Shown here piece after piece: positions 22,901 through 34,300 of a stretch of 64,000 bases of DNA (position 1 is its first letter; each line of letters begins with the position of its first letter). The stretch covers positions 3,658,001 through 3,722,000 of the forward strand of contig NC_135255.1 in assembly GCF_964204865.1 (NCBI RefSeq), written 5' to 3'. The notes under the pieces were generated by a model, which was given only the letters and a program-made list of their open reading frames with translations, was not told where the DNA came from and did not search any database. The DNA is from Styela clava (lineage: Eukaryota; Chordata; Ascidiacea; Stolidobranchia; Styelidae). The position numbers and the translations under genes are program-made.

Positions 22901-25697
22901 ATTCAATAGTGTTATTGTCGGTACTTGCGAGAGAAATGAAAGAGGCAGATAAACTGTATTTCATTACAACAATTAATTATTATCGCTAAAAACACTTAAT
23001 AGGTTTAAAGTTGTTATAAACAATTTTCACCGCTGGACGTATCTTTTCACGTTATGAATTTCGTGCAAGGCCCGGGCATAATTTGATGGCAAAGATCATA
23101 GCATTTACTATTTCGAAACGCTTATTCGACTTTTCAGACTGCAGAAACTACACGAAAATAATAACCGTTTTTGTGCTCGAGATGTGAAATAATCGTCGAT
23201 TCCACCACGCTGCAATTTATCAAATCTATGAAGGTTTTATTGAGTTTCATTGCATCAGTGTTTGGACTACCACGCGTTTCGCCAAATTGCTGGCGTGATT
23301 ACAGATCGGGTGGGCAAAATAGTATATTTCCATCGAATCGAATAATTTTAACGAATTGTCGAATATCGGGTTGAATTCGGGATTTTATTCCGATGTTTAT
23401 CTTTTTGGATCAACTTCGATCTTTTTGTCACCGTTTGTAAATTAACTGTCTTAATTTTGAGCAGAAAATATTATCATTTCTGACGCCGGTATGCGGATAT
23501 TTTTAAAGACGATAGTTGACCTTCTGATTTTACTTTTCTATTGTGGCTGTTTTATTTTCGTATTAAATAGTGAATAAAAACCCTGCAAAGTCATTGCGTG
23601 AATCTTGAATGCTATTTTGAGTTCAAATTATGATTAAATAGGTCGGCAATAATGACAATTCTACTAGCCAAATAATAATTCCTTGGTAAAATTCCGCACA
23701 ATAATTCCACTTAGTCTGACTGACTCAAACTGTAAGCGCAAATGGCTTTTTTTTTCAAAATAAGTATCAAAAAAAATGGTATAACCTACAATTTGTGAGA
23801 ATATCTATATATGGATAACAAAGACATAAAATCCCAGGATTTTTCGGAAACAATTGCGGGATCGGGATTGAAAAAAACAATCCAAACCCGGGATTTCCCG
23901 GGGTCCCAACCCTACATAGTACGATACCTGATTGAAAAATTCTCAGTTCGCACGTTCCGTAATTTGACAGTAGGCCTATAATTTAGCGAGGTTTTATAGT
24001 AAAATGGAGGCAAACAAACAGCAAAATATTATTCAGTTCAAACAGCTCTACTTCGCCTTGCAGAAACTTCATTAGAACAGCGTTTAATATTAAAAATACA
24101 GCAGCAAATTTCTCATTAAATTGAATTGTCTTCTTTTGCACCGCCTACTTTTGTCCTAATTGCATTCCTTTGATTATGTTTTGTGTTCATGACATTTTTG
24201 GTGAATTTTGAAGGTCCGCCGGTCCGCAAAAATTATTTTTAAATTTTACCGGTCTGCGAACTGAAAAAGGTTGAGAACCACTGTTCTAGAGAACAATAGT
24301 TTTGAGCATTCAAACTATGCATATAAAAATCGTATGATACGTCTTATATTCAGAATAGTTGTTCATAGCAAGGTAACACTTTCCCTACTTTGCTACCACC
24401 TTGTATTATATTACTGTATTATGTTGAAAAATTAAAATAGCCAGGTTCTTCTACGCAATTTGCTAATAATGGGATCGGTATTTATTGGCTGTTTTTATGT
24501 GTGTTTCTGTCTATGCGCTTCCATTGTAACATTAACATTTATTAAGATTCTCAACATCTTGCCTACATGAGTCTGAGAAATAACGAATTACAAACAGTTA
24601 GAGTCGGATGGCTAGAAAATTCAGCAGAATACAAACTTCTTAATCAGGTGAGAGCTAACTAACAAAACACCAGCAACATATGCTTACATAAAAACTAACA
24701 CATAGCAGTTTGCATGGTATTGATTTTTGATGTGGGAATGAATTGAACTAAACGAGCATGTATTTCTTACATGGAATATTTTTGCTATTGGTTTTTCAGT
24801 GAATCTTTTATTTTTCAGGAATCAAAATCTGACGTTGAGGTCAATTCTCAGACATGGCTGAAAATGCTTTTTCGCGCTCGTAGACATTGGATTGATTGGA
24901 GTGGTAATCCATGGACATGTGATTGTGAAATAATACCTTTTCTAAATTGGCTTTACATTAAACCACACCTGGAGCTGTTTCAGGCCTTATCTGGATATCA
25001 TGATATTATCTGTTACAAACCTCGGCATATGCGGGGTAATAACATCTTGGAGGGGTATTTCACTGGTCCGGCTAACTCTGCAGCCTTACATAAGTTGCAA
25101 AATGTATGCGAAACTAAAAATCCAATTACATCGGATTATGAAATCCACGCGATTACATCCGATACCGTAACTGAAACGAGTACCGGTAACGAAACTAAAA
25201 TAGCATCTTCAATTGTTTCCTTCACTGCCGTTACAAAAGGATATACTGACCGGATAACCGATTATACAGTTGGCACAGATACTACACCGACCACGGAAAT
25301 AAGTAAGCTGCACGTGAGTAACCTGACAATAACATCAAGAGAAAATATCAATCAAACCATAACGTCAAATCAGTTCGAAAATGCTACATCGAGAGCGGCG
25401 AATACACGCAACGATAATTCTCCACCATGGTCGCTAAAGAGCAATGAAACACTTGTTGGTACAGCGATCATTTCGACGGACCAAGCAAAATCCTTTTCTG
25501 ACAATAAAAGTGAAGTCTTGGAGTGGCCAAGGTGGATGATTGTTGTATTTGTAACAGCAGATCTTATATTATTTGCAGCAGCAGTATTGATATTCAAAAG
25601 GTGCTGCCTTGACGGAAATACACGAAAAATCTCCCCATTTCCAAGGTCGAGTTCAACAAGAATTTACATGGGCGAAAACGATACGCTTGATTTTTAA
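19920..25697 (+). CDS. Type I membrane LRR protein, TLR-like ectodomain without TIR
   Basis: Six exons: 19920-20134, 20778-20982, 21357-21555, 21871-22140, 24547-24647 and 24819-25697. All have GT-AG borders and matching phases (2, 0, 1, 1, 0), giving 622 residues. Residues 1 to about 21 form a signal peptide. A short Cys-containing cap precedes about ten LRRs (for example LKTLDLSDNEI, LKKLDLSQNNM, LANLDLSENFI). One repeat is lengthened by a Cys-containing insert near residue 175. An LRRCT follows with NPW and Cys 364, 366, 395 and 427. Residues 430-565 form a Ser/Thr-rich stalk with six N-glycosylation sites. The TM is about 569-589, then K-R-C-C and a 33-residue tail. The ectodomain resembles Toll-like receptors, but there is no TIR domain, so it is more likely a co-receptor, decoy or adhesion LRR protein. 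Introns 2 and 4 carry transposable elements. Ligand and partner are unknown. Confidence 0.88.
20280..20365 (+). repeat. Possible tRNA-like SINE head in LRR intron 1
   Basis: TGTGCTAAGTTGATCACC resembles an A box, and CCGGTTCGAACTACC at about 20349-20363 is a good B-box match. Spacing is compatible with a tRNA-derived head. It lies inside the first intron, so it is not an exon. A match to the SINE at 11845 is not convincing. Confidence 0.35.
21117..21300 (+). mobile_element. MITE, copy D (in LRR intron 2)
   Basis: It starts with GGTACTCCCTCAATGTGTGT and has GGGTTAGGGTTAGGGCATAA, a GATTTTAGTTCTATTACGAG core and an ACACAACTTGATGTAA segment. This is the inverse of copy A at 1-180. Its first half also matches copies B and C, but its second half does not mirror the first, so it defines a non-palindromic subfamily. 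It lies wholly within intron 2 (20983-21356). Confidence 0.75.
22206..24283. mobile_element. 2.08-kb non-autonomous hAT element in LRR intron 4
   Basis: CAGAGGTTCTCAACC at 22206 pairs with GGTTGAGAACCACTG ending at 24283, the classic CAGTGGTTCTCAACC hAT terminus. Subterminal CCGCCGGTCCGC motifs occur at both ends. The 8-base flanks CTCTAAAG (22198-22205) and TTCTAGAG (24284-24291) agree at six of eight bases and fit a hAT target duplication. No transposase reading frame survives; internal frames are short and unrecognised. It accounts for most of the unusually long fourth intron. Confidence 0.85.
22556..22640 (+). mobile_element. Second hAT-type end nested in the 2.08-kb element
   Basis: CAGTGCTTCCCAACCTTTTT followed by TATCGCGGCACACATATC is the characteristic start of another hAT MITE family. 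I find no matching GGTTGGGAAGCACTG downstream, so it is truncated, or it is an ancestral part of the larger element. Confidence 0.55.
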
Positions 25698-26438
25698 ACA
25701 CTGAGGTAAATCAGGCTAAACAAGCAAGTCCAAATTTAGCTCTTTGCAGCTCCGTACGTCGAAGGTGGCCCGTGTAGATTTTCTTCAAAACGAAACGCTT
25801 ATGGGTCACCGGCTACAAACAAAACTCTTCCAGAAAACTCGATTACTTCATGAATGTCATAGGACAGTCTTTCACCCGTGGTAACTCACGCGTTGTCTGA
25901 AGTAAGACTGCTGTCGCCAGTATGGTTGTAGTTTACTCATCCATGCAATAAGGAGTATGGAGTTGGAAAACGTTGTTTTCTAAAACGTTGTTTTCTAACT
26001 CCAGATCAGAAAACTATCACTATATAAAATGTTTGGTTTTTTCAATGGGCTAAATGAGGTAAGGCATAATATATATTAGGTATATTTAGAAAACCTATAA
26101 GATTTTGTGTGGAATAGTTTTGTTTGTTATTGACTTATGTTGAAACTTTTAGCATAAATATGTTCTATCTACGTATAATTTCAAAAAATAATGGATTTCC
26201 CATAACAAAAATTATTATTTTGTGTGTGTGTGTTGCTTTGAATAATCATGAAAAGGCAAGCAAAATAATAATGCATTGCAGAATTTGTGTTTGCTAAAAT
26301 TGTATTGTTGTTGCCTGCGGTTTCTACTGTCTGGCTGTGATAAAATCTCTCTTACGGGCATTTCAAAAAACGAAGCATTTATGTCAATGCTGTACTTTCC
26401 TACATAAATATGGGATCACGTTAGTGGCATGAGATTTC

Positions 26439-26444
26439 AATAAA
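26439..26444 (+). promoter_or_regulatory. Poly(A) signal of the LRR gene
   Basis: AATAAA lies about 740 bases past the stop codon at 25697 and is followed within 30-60 bases by GT-rich sequence (GTGCGTTTTTTGTTGGTTTTG), as expected for a cleavage site. The stretch 25698 to about 26470 is then the 3' UTR. Confidence 0.6.
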
Positions 26445-26509
26445 CCAATGTAAAATTGTGAAACCGTGCGTTTTTTGTTGGTTTTGTTTTTTGCTGTTTT
26501 TAATTAATT

Positions 26510-26519
26510 TTCCCGCCAA
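26510..26519 (-). promoter_or_regulatory. E2F-like site TTGGCGGGAA
   Basis: Within TTTTCCCGCCAAAAA on the plus strand. It matches the E2F consensus TTTSGCGGGAA. No adjacent start site can be identified. Confidence 0.3.
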
Positions 26520-27582
26520 AAACATTTCTCTATACTGCACAACGTTCGAGAGGATCGGATGACTACTCGTCAAGTTTATTTTGTCAATTTATGTTATATT
26601 TCCAGACAGGTTGCGACGTGGCCAGGTTACTTTTGTCTGTACCGATCTACCTAGGTGAAAATGACTCATAATATAGTCTGGTTTACGGTTCTTGAGTTTG
26701 GTTTTTCTTAGCAGGCGAAATCTCGCTCCCAAACAAAGTGGAAAAATACTGTGTTACTCATCTTTGTAGTAAATGTTTTCAATCTGAAGCCTGGAGCTTG
26801 CATTTCCAAATTCACTCAAGCAGAAAGTAGTCGGGATTTTTCGCGTAAAAATGGGTTCCGAACAAATTTCTGCTCTCTCATTGTGGTGTATGTAGTATAT
26901 CGGGATAAATCTAAAATTATCTTATGCGGTTAGTAGCTTATATAAAACCTTACCATAGTTTGATAAGTAATGCACGTTTTACAAACGCACAAAGGTGTTC
27001 AAGCGCTATCGCGAATTTCAAGGAGCCTGCAAAAAGGCTTAAAGTGCTCATGGATCACCGAAGATTTTCGTCATTTTACGAAAAATAATTGGAAATAGAA
27101 CGCTTTTCCACGAGATCAATTTTTAATAAATACCCATCGATTTTAGGAATTCCAACCAATCCTACTAAGATTCCTACTAACTTTAGCTTTTTTTAGTTTG
27201 ATGTTTTATTTCCAAATTCAGAATAATAGTATGATAAGCCGCTTCATATATTTTCGTGTGGCCATGAAATATTTAACTTTGTGTTAGTGATATACTGTGC
27301 TTTTTTCAACATTGTTTATATTTTCTATTATAGGCTAGGGCCATTGCGTTTAATTCAGTTAGAGAATGCGACTTGTTTTGTTACGGATCTTACCTTGAAG
27401 CTTTAAAAAATTTTAATCCTTACAAACTCGTCGTATCAGACGGTAAGGATAATAAATCTTGTCGAGCGTTTTCCAATCTGAGAGAATCTAGTGTAAAAGT
27501 TATTGCAGACTGATTTCTCTATTTTGTACAAAAACATGAGACTTTACGTGATAAAAACTATTTTCTGAGTCACGTGAATATA

Positions 27583-27592
27583 TTGGCGGGAA
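27583..27592 (+). promoter_or_regulatory. E2F-like site TTGGCGGGAA beside an E box
   Basis: Preceded by TCACGTGAATATA (palindromic CACGTG E box). Two good promoter-type motifs within 25 bases make this a plausible regulatory site, though no exon is recognised nearby. Confidence 0.35.
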
Positions 27593-28301
27593 CTCGTGTT
27601 GCCTTTTTATTCGCATCGCATCAATCAGTATGAAGACGACGATATTTTATGCAAGACACCGATTATCCATTATCTTCAGTGGTTCATATAGAAGCGATTT
27701 GACGCGTATCAAACCGCATCGCGGGCTACCTGTCACGGGTGATTCACACTTTTGGAACCGCATGAAATAATCTCTTATCCAAAGCTATTAAAATACCGAA
27801 GACTGATAACGACTCGTAAAATTTGGTAAATATGGTCCTGGCCCCATCGTGAAACAAGGTTTAGTTCCAAGTATTACCAAATGTTAATGCTTAACAGAAA
27901 GTACTTACAAATATGTTTCGCATGAACAAGTTTGTTCATATGATAATGATAATCCTTAAATTTCACTTCGTATATGGGTGATTACACACGCGTGATACTG
28001 TTTACAGCAACATACAAAGTAAATAAAAAATATTTTCGATGAATGACCTAAGTTCCACTAATCTTATTGAGTTAGTGCTAAAAATAACTTCTAACCAGAA
28101 TCTTGTATAGTTGATCTTGAAATCGATGTAGCGTGGAACATCAATAGCTGCATTTTCCACATAATGAATACGATTGCAGGCCATGGGGTATTGGCCTAAC
28201 TGTGTTAGTAAGCATCGAATGTTACACACATCGGGCTCATATTCACCAATCTCCTCCCCGCCATCTCGCCCAGGGTATGGTATCGAATGAAGAAGATGTA
28301 T

Positions 28302-28584
28302 CGTGTTTCCCCGAAAATAAGACCCAGCCTGAATATAGGACCTGGCCTGAATTTTAAAAATGATTTTAATATAAGCCCTCCCCTCAAAATAAGACCCAGT
28401 CGATGTTAACGTGTTATTTATAAGTAAATGGATATCGGTTTTCATATTTTGTATATTTGTAAATCTCGTAATTCTCTACTTTACAATTTTGTTTTTGATA
28501 AGTGAAATTAAAAGACATCCTCTCAAAATAAGCCGTAGTAGTTATTTTTCGAATAAGACCCTGTCTTATTTTCGGGGGAACACG
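28302..28584. mobile_element. MITE with CGTGTTTCCCCGAAAATAAG ends, copy 1
   Basis: CGTGTTTCCCCGAAAATAAG at the left pairs with CTTATTTTCGGGGGAACACG at the right. Repeated AATAAGACC blocks lie inside both ends. The core, read on the minus strand, has ATCAAAAACAAAATTGTAAA and a GAGAATTACGA segment, which match copy 2 at 51093-51479. This terminus is widespread in animal genomes; I do not assign a superfamily. A 147-codon frame crossing it is not a gene. Confidence 0.8.
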
Positions 28585-28695
28585 GTACGAAATACGACCG
28601 TTCAAACGCAGAAGCTCCAACAAGAGAGTAAAACGATGCCATCGTACAATATTCCTACTCACCGCCTTTACTGTTTAGTATGTATATGTCGCAAG

Positions 28696-29532
28696 TAAGG
28701 ATGTAAGTTCAAGAATTTCGAAGCGGTTCGAATCATATCAATTCCATTCGATTCTCGGCAATTTCAGAAAAATGTCTTGATCTTATTTGAAAAAAATATA
28801 ATAATTTAGATAAGACGTGGCGATTGCACAACATCGACTTCGAACAAAAGCATTCCTTTAGTTTGCAGCTTTTCCGACTCGTAACACTCAGAGGGTTGTT
28901 ATATCTCATATGGGTGCCTGCTTCAAAGGAACCAATGGTTTCGGTCAATTTTGTTCGATTACTTCCAATGTAAGAAAGTTTACAAATATGTCATTATATA
29001 AACGTTTCTTTAAATTATCTATATAATATCATTATAATACCAACATTATTACATCATTAATTAAAAACATAGGTCTGCGATGTTTCCCTTGCAAGCATTA
29101 CTTCTTTTAAAACCATGGCGCAAACGGAACTGACGCAATTCAACTAGCGTTTTATCATTTGGATGAATTTCAAAGATCAATTTTAGAAGAAACGATCACT
29201 ATACATCCGGTATTGTTTGCTAACATAAATTTATGTGATAAGTAGATATGTAACTGAGTGTATCTCTATGTAAAAAAATGAATCTTCTCATCCCTAATAT
29301 ATCAGGTAGTTGATGCGTTCACTGAATGTGTTTTTCTACTATATTCATTCTTTACGTTCATCATTGTCATTCAATCACAATTTATAGTCCAATATACTTC
29401 TTCAAATTTAAAAAAAGTTAACGATAATATGATGTCATATAAAATGGAGTCGAATTCGGAAATGTTCGAAGGGGAACATTCTGATTCGAAATTTAATTCG
29501 AAAATAAAACATTCGAAACTTAAATCCCTATA
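28696..29532. mobile_element. 837-bp non-autonomous hAT element
   Basis: The left end, TAAGGATGTAAGTTCAAG, pairs imperfectly with the right end, AACTTAAATCCCTATA. Both ends are rich in TTCGAA-like words (CGGTTCGAATC, GAAATTTAATTCGAAAA). The flanks GTCGCAAG (28688-28695) and GTCACAAG (29533-29540) match at seven of eight bases, a good hAT target duplication. No transposase remains. Confidence 0.75.
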
Positions 29533-29540
29533 GTCACAAG

Positions 29541-30955
29541 CATTTTAATCAGCTCACATGTCCAACTTAAATTAATTATTTTTATTTTACTTCTGAACTG
29601 ATAGTCACCCCCATTAGGATGCTCATAGAATAGCCGCAAGCAAAGGCTATTTTAAAGACTAATACTCATTATTATATGACATATAAAGCGTTCAATTCTA
29701 TATAATCATTTTATTGCAACCACAAATGTGGAAACGACCCAGGAAATTGCACCGCAACTTTTAATTAGCAAATGATAATTAATCGCTGGTATGCGGTATC
29801 TTTCTAACTGGTTATTATCGGGTTTAGAGTGAACTTTTAACCAAGTAGCTATTACTGTATTAGCAATATGGTCAAATTTACGCGACATTTCACAGTAAAG
29901 CAATTGAGGATTTGTTAAAAATGCAGTGACGAGTGCGAGCACTTATGACTCTGCTGATACCAGAACAATATTCTAATCTACGATATAACGTGTACCATGC
30001 GTGGGAATAGGCAAGATATACAAGTATTCAAAATTACCCATAGTCGCAATTAAAATTTCTGATTATTTGTGTATCTTTCAGAAAAGAGAAATGATGTTTA
30101 GAAAGTCGGATTTGCACGAGTGCATTTCCCTTTCTGGTGGGATTAGATGTAACAATATTTGAAAACAGTGTTTTTAAATCCCCTTGGAATTAATTGTATA
30201 CAAATACTACATTACAGAAATTGGTTCCGGCACCAACAACTAAATCTCCCACGATCATTACAACAAACAAAAGATTTGTGTTTAATTGAATAATTGTGAT
30301 GGATGAAAATCTGAACGTTGAAATAATGCGGCAAAATATAGCCAGCGATTCGGATTTTGTTTAGAAGATTTTATATGGACCACGCCATTAAGAATGGATT
30401 TGAATTTGTCCAGGCTTTTTTGACTTCTCTTTAGTTTGATGCCAAATTATCCCCACACTTACAATTTCTGATAATTTAGCAATAATGTCGTATTTGCGAC
30501 CTGTTGATGAGCAACAATTTCGATTTTATTTAAAACATAATTCGTGTGATTTGTTGTTCACACGTCTCAATTATGAGGACAACGTTACTTTATGACGTAA
30601 CACGGCATGCTTTATAAAATATGTGAGCAACCACATGGCTCATAAAAAGTACAAATCAGTTATTTCCACATACCAAATTATTAATATTATTATAAAATAT
30701 ACTATCGTACTATGTATTCATTTCACACATTAGAAAAGACGTGACGTAACGGTTATTTAAGTCACATTATAGTCATATCACTGATGCCCTTTGAAAGCGG
30801 GACACGCCCCTATTTTGGTTAACACGACCTTTTTCAGAAAAATTGTCTGAATTGAGTAACTTCATGATTCCTCTTATTTCACATAGAAGAGAGTGGACAT
30901 TTACAGAAACTTATACGTGGAGCTTCCTTGCTTGAAACACACTTGGTAAGTGTGC
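29541..30955. other. Non-coding stretch, nothing recognised
   Basis: AT-rich with no supported exon. A minus-strand frame of 78 codons at 29706-29942 has no splice context and no recognisable domain. Confidence 0.4.
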
Positions 30956-31010
30956 AGGGCCGGATTTAGACGGTGGGATACCCCTAGCGCCTAGGCTATG
31001 TTATTTGTGA
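30956..31010 (+). mobile_element. Transposon end CAGGGCCGGATTTAG
   Basis: CAGGGCCGGATTTAGACGG followed by GCGCCTAGGC and, further on, GGCCCCTCT is a terminus seen in several animal DNA-transposon MITEs. I do not find the complementary right end. The tandem repeat that follows probably belongs to this element. Confidence 0.45.
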
Positions 31011-31338
31011 GGCCCCTCTATTACAATGACGTCATAAATGATTTATGAAATCTATTATGACGCCATAATATCCTTGCGCTGTTACCAATTATACTGCTGA
31101 ATAAAACATTGATAATACCTAAATTTGTCATTCCATCTTTTTGAATAAACAGGTCTGTAATAAAAAAAAATCCTCTAGGCCCCTCTTTTACAATGACGTC
31201 ATAAATGATTTATGAAATCTATTATGACGCCATAATATCCTTGCGCTGTTACCAATTATACTGCTGAATAAAACATTGATAATACCTAAATTTGTCATTC
31301 CATCTTTTTGAATAAACAGGTCTGTGATAAAAAAAAAT
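31011..31338 (+). repeat. 167-bp tandem duplication (two units)
   Basis: Unit 1 is 31011-31177 and unit 2 is 31178-31338. They are almost identical, differing by only a few substitutions (for example GGCCCCTCTA/GGCCCCTCTT and GTCTGTAATAA/GTCTGTGATAA). Each unit contains ATGACGTCATAAATG and, a short distance on, ATTATGACGCCATAAT, so each has a CRE-like palindrome and a partly inverse partner. The near-identity indicates a recent duplication. Confidence 0.9.
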
Positions 31339-34300
31339 TGTAGGGTTTTGCGAAAAATGAAAAAAAAAATGAAATTCGACCACCATTCTGTAAAGTTATA
31401 TTCATGTCGCCAAACTACAATGACTATTGCTAGTTTTCCGTTAATTAGAAGAAAATAAAAAGGTTTTCTTACCTACGACATTATTTATAAAAAGACATTG
31501 GCTGACTTCTACAGGCCCTTATCGGTTGAAAAATTCTCACGTATAAAGAAATTTGGTGGGGATTATATTTTTGCAGAAACATGTATTTCAACATGAGTAT
31601 CAAATAAACAAATATAGATGCTTAGTAAAAGACGTTTATTTGAAGGCTCTAATGAAGATCTCAACAAGCAATATGACTGGTGATTTTCAAAAATTGTTCA
31701 AGTAAGTTGGTGCACTTTTCTCATTAGAATTTAAATATCAATGTGCTTGTATTTTAGATCAAATAACACCACGTTGATTTATTCTACTGATAGTAGTAGT
31801 ATATAGCGAATCTAGAACGCAAAGTGCGCTCATTGAAACTTGCGCCCCTCAGTCAACTGTGGCCGCAATGTGGAACGTAAGTAAGAAAAATAGCCACCCC
31901 TAATCTAAGGTATCGAACAGGGTTGTAAAGTGAGCTGGGAAACGAAGTCAATTTTCTTATCCCGTACACCTAGTCTGCCAACTATAAGTCAACGGTATAC
32001 TTGTCACTCCCGATTGTAGGAGTCGTATTGTTTGGGGATTATTGGTGACGTCAATTGGTATGAGAAATCGTGATATATCCGTTTTATTATTTAATCACGT
32101 TTTGTCTATACCGCTATATTACTGGCATCTTAATCGAGCATTTTCACGTCCCCGATGATGATGTTTTAAAACGCGTGATGACAATAGTTTTGCGTCGTGA
32201 ACTGACATCTTGTAAATTACAATGTACATTTTATGGTTTCACATCGGAAACTTGTGAAGAAATTTTGTGAACTTGTGATTATGATATTGTTGGTTAAGTA
32301 GAGGATATCATTATTTTAAAACATATTTGTATTATTCTGTATCACATTCGGGTTGTCGTTGCTCGGTGACCAGATTCTCTGGTCCATGATGACTCTTTTT
32401 TCATTAAATATTTCGCAATTATCTACAGGTAAAACATAGCATGGTAGGAAAATCAAATGAATGAAGGAATAAATTTTCGCATGAAATTTTATACTAATGC
32501 TTTTTCTTCTGATTTTAGTTTTGTATTCTTCCATCAGGGCTGATTTGTTGACCACATTAACTTGAACTGCATTAGAATTCTACGAACGATTTGGCTCTTA
32601 TGAAAATTATACCCAAGATGTATATTTGGAATATCGTTATGTTGGTATATGCAGAAAACCTAGCTCCACGGCAGCGCGTTTTTCCTGGAAAGGTAATGCT
32701 GCTTATATAATATAAAACATCTCTACTTTAACATCAAATGTTACTCCACGTGAACAGATGGAAAAGCTAAGAATCAAATCACATCAACAAGAATGCGCTA
32801 CAACAATAGCCCTATCTATAGCTTCACAGAAAAAGATGTCATGCGAAACGGTCCCATCTGCCCAGCACCCGTAGGTTTTTGACGATTTCCAGGCAATAAA
32901 ATGACATAACAGCGCACAGCCCGTATTGAAAATTCCCATTGTTGTTGTGGATATGATTAATCGGAAAACAAATAAAGTATTACCGATAAAGTCTTCCTCA
33001 ATTTGTTGAGCGTAGCTTACCTGGAAACGCATAGGTAGGTGGGTCACACCTTTAGACAATGCCAGGAAATTGGTACCGCGCAACGTATTTTTGTATCGTT
33101 TGTATGAGATAATCCTATATACAGTCGTATAGGTAGATAGAAAACCGGGCATTTAATATTAAATGCGTTGAACAAACAAACAAATATCTGATCGGTTTAA
33201 ATATAAAATTTGAAATTAAATCCCAATCCGACGGTTGGAAATTGAAGTCTCGCTTTTCTTTCTTGATCAATAATAGAACAGAGATAATTATGTAAGTTTT
33301 GTATATACCCCTTTCATGATTACAGAAAATACAAGCTTAATTTTAGTCACTCCACCACAGAGCGTAAATGTTTGCTGAAACGGTGGAGGATGGTACCGAT
33401 AAGTGTCAAAAACGTTGTACATTTATCAGCATTTATTGATATTTCTGAACCGTATGCATATATTGCGTGTCATGTTTTACGCGGTTAAACAGTCAATAAT
33501 TATTATTTAGAGAGTCCGGAGATGTCAACGGAAATTTTTCATGGTGTTCGAAGGGTTTATACCAAATAATTATAAATCTGCCAATAAAATGATTGCATTT
33601 TACTGTTATCCATGCGTTCTTTACAGCATAAATTTTCATCTCCTACTAGTTGCACTATGCTTAATTTGTAGCAATTTTAGTGTTGGTAAATAGCTCTGCG
33701 AAAATGCACATACATTTAGAAAATTGAATTTTAAGAGCTGTACTTTATGAAAGTATGAGTATATGTGCATATATTAATATTGAAATGCTTAAATTTTGCA
33801 GACTGTTTATACCAACTAGCTTATTGCACTGAAGAAACCGCTTACGGGTGTTAAATTGCACAGTTTGCGACTTTTATCTTGTGTTTGTTATTGACACCGT
33901 CGCAAACCGTCGGTACTGCGGTCTAGCAGATATCTATCTATTGAAAACACTTGCTAGTTTGCTCACGAGCCACCTTTGACCGCAAATCCATTAGCTGGTT
34001 CTCAAGTATCACGCTTACTCAGCAATTTGAAACTAAATGATAAAATTGCATAAACATCAGCTTTGCAATAAACAATTTTGGCTCGACTGTCTGTTTCACT
34101 GTCGGTATGTGTACGTATGATACGTGACGTTGGCTAGATTCGCTTATTCCATTGAGATATAGCTTTTTACCGATTCTTCTTTGCTGGTAGTGCCATTATT
34201 TTACATCGTTTAAAGTGAAGGAAGTTCACAGCATTACTGTCCGAAAATGTTTTAATAGAAGTTGAAACTTCTAGACTTTTTTAATGAAATTGCAAAGTGC

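Larger units (their letters stand above)
26471..28301. other. Intergenic region with two E2F-like sites
   Basis: No coding exon is supported. TTCCCGCCAA at 26510-26519 and TTGGCGGGAA at 27583-27592 are E2F-type decamers. The second follows a CACGTG E box by about nine bases. These may belong to an unrecognised promoter. Confidence 0.35.

Noticed and set aside
22556..24283. Intact hAT transposase inside the 2-kb element
   Set aside because: Only short frames (up to about 70 codons) are present, without the hAT dimerisation motif or catalytic residues that I could identify.
28002..28445. 147-codon minus-strand open frame
   Set aside because: Its N-terminal half lies in the CGTGTTTCCCCG MITE and its translation has no recognisable domain; repeat sequence explains the openness.
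32784..33152. 122-codon minus-strand frame with a hydrophobic part
   Set aside because: A CAG/GTAAGC donor falls in its middle and I found no partner exon; kept only as a note.
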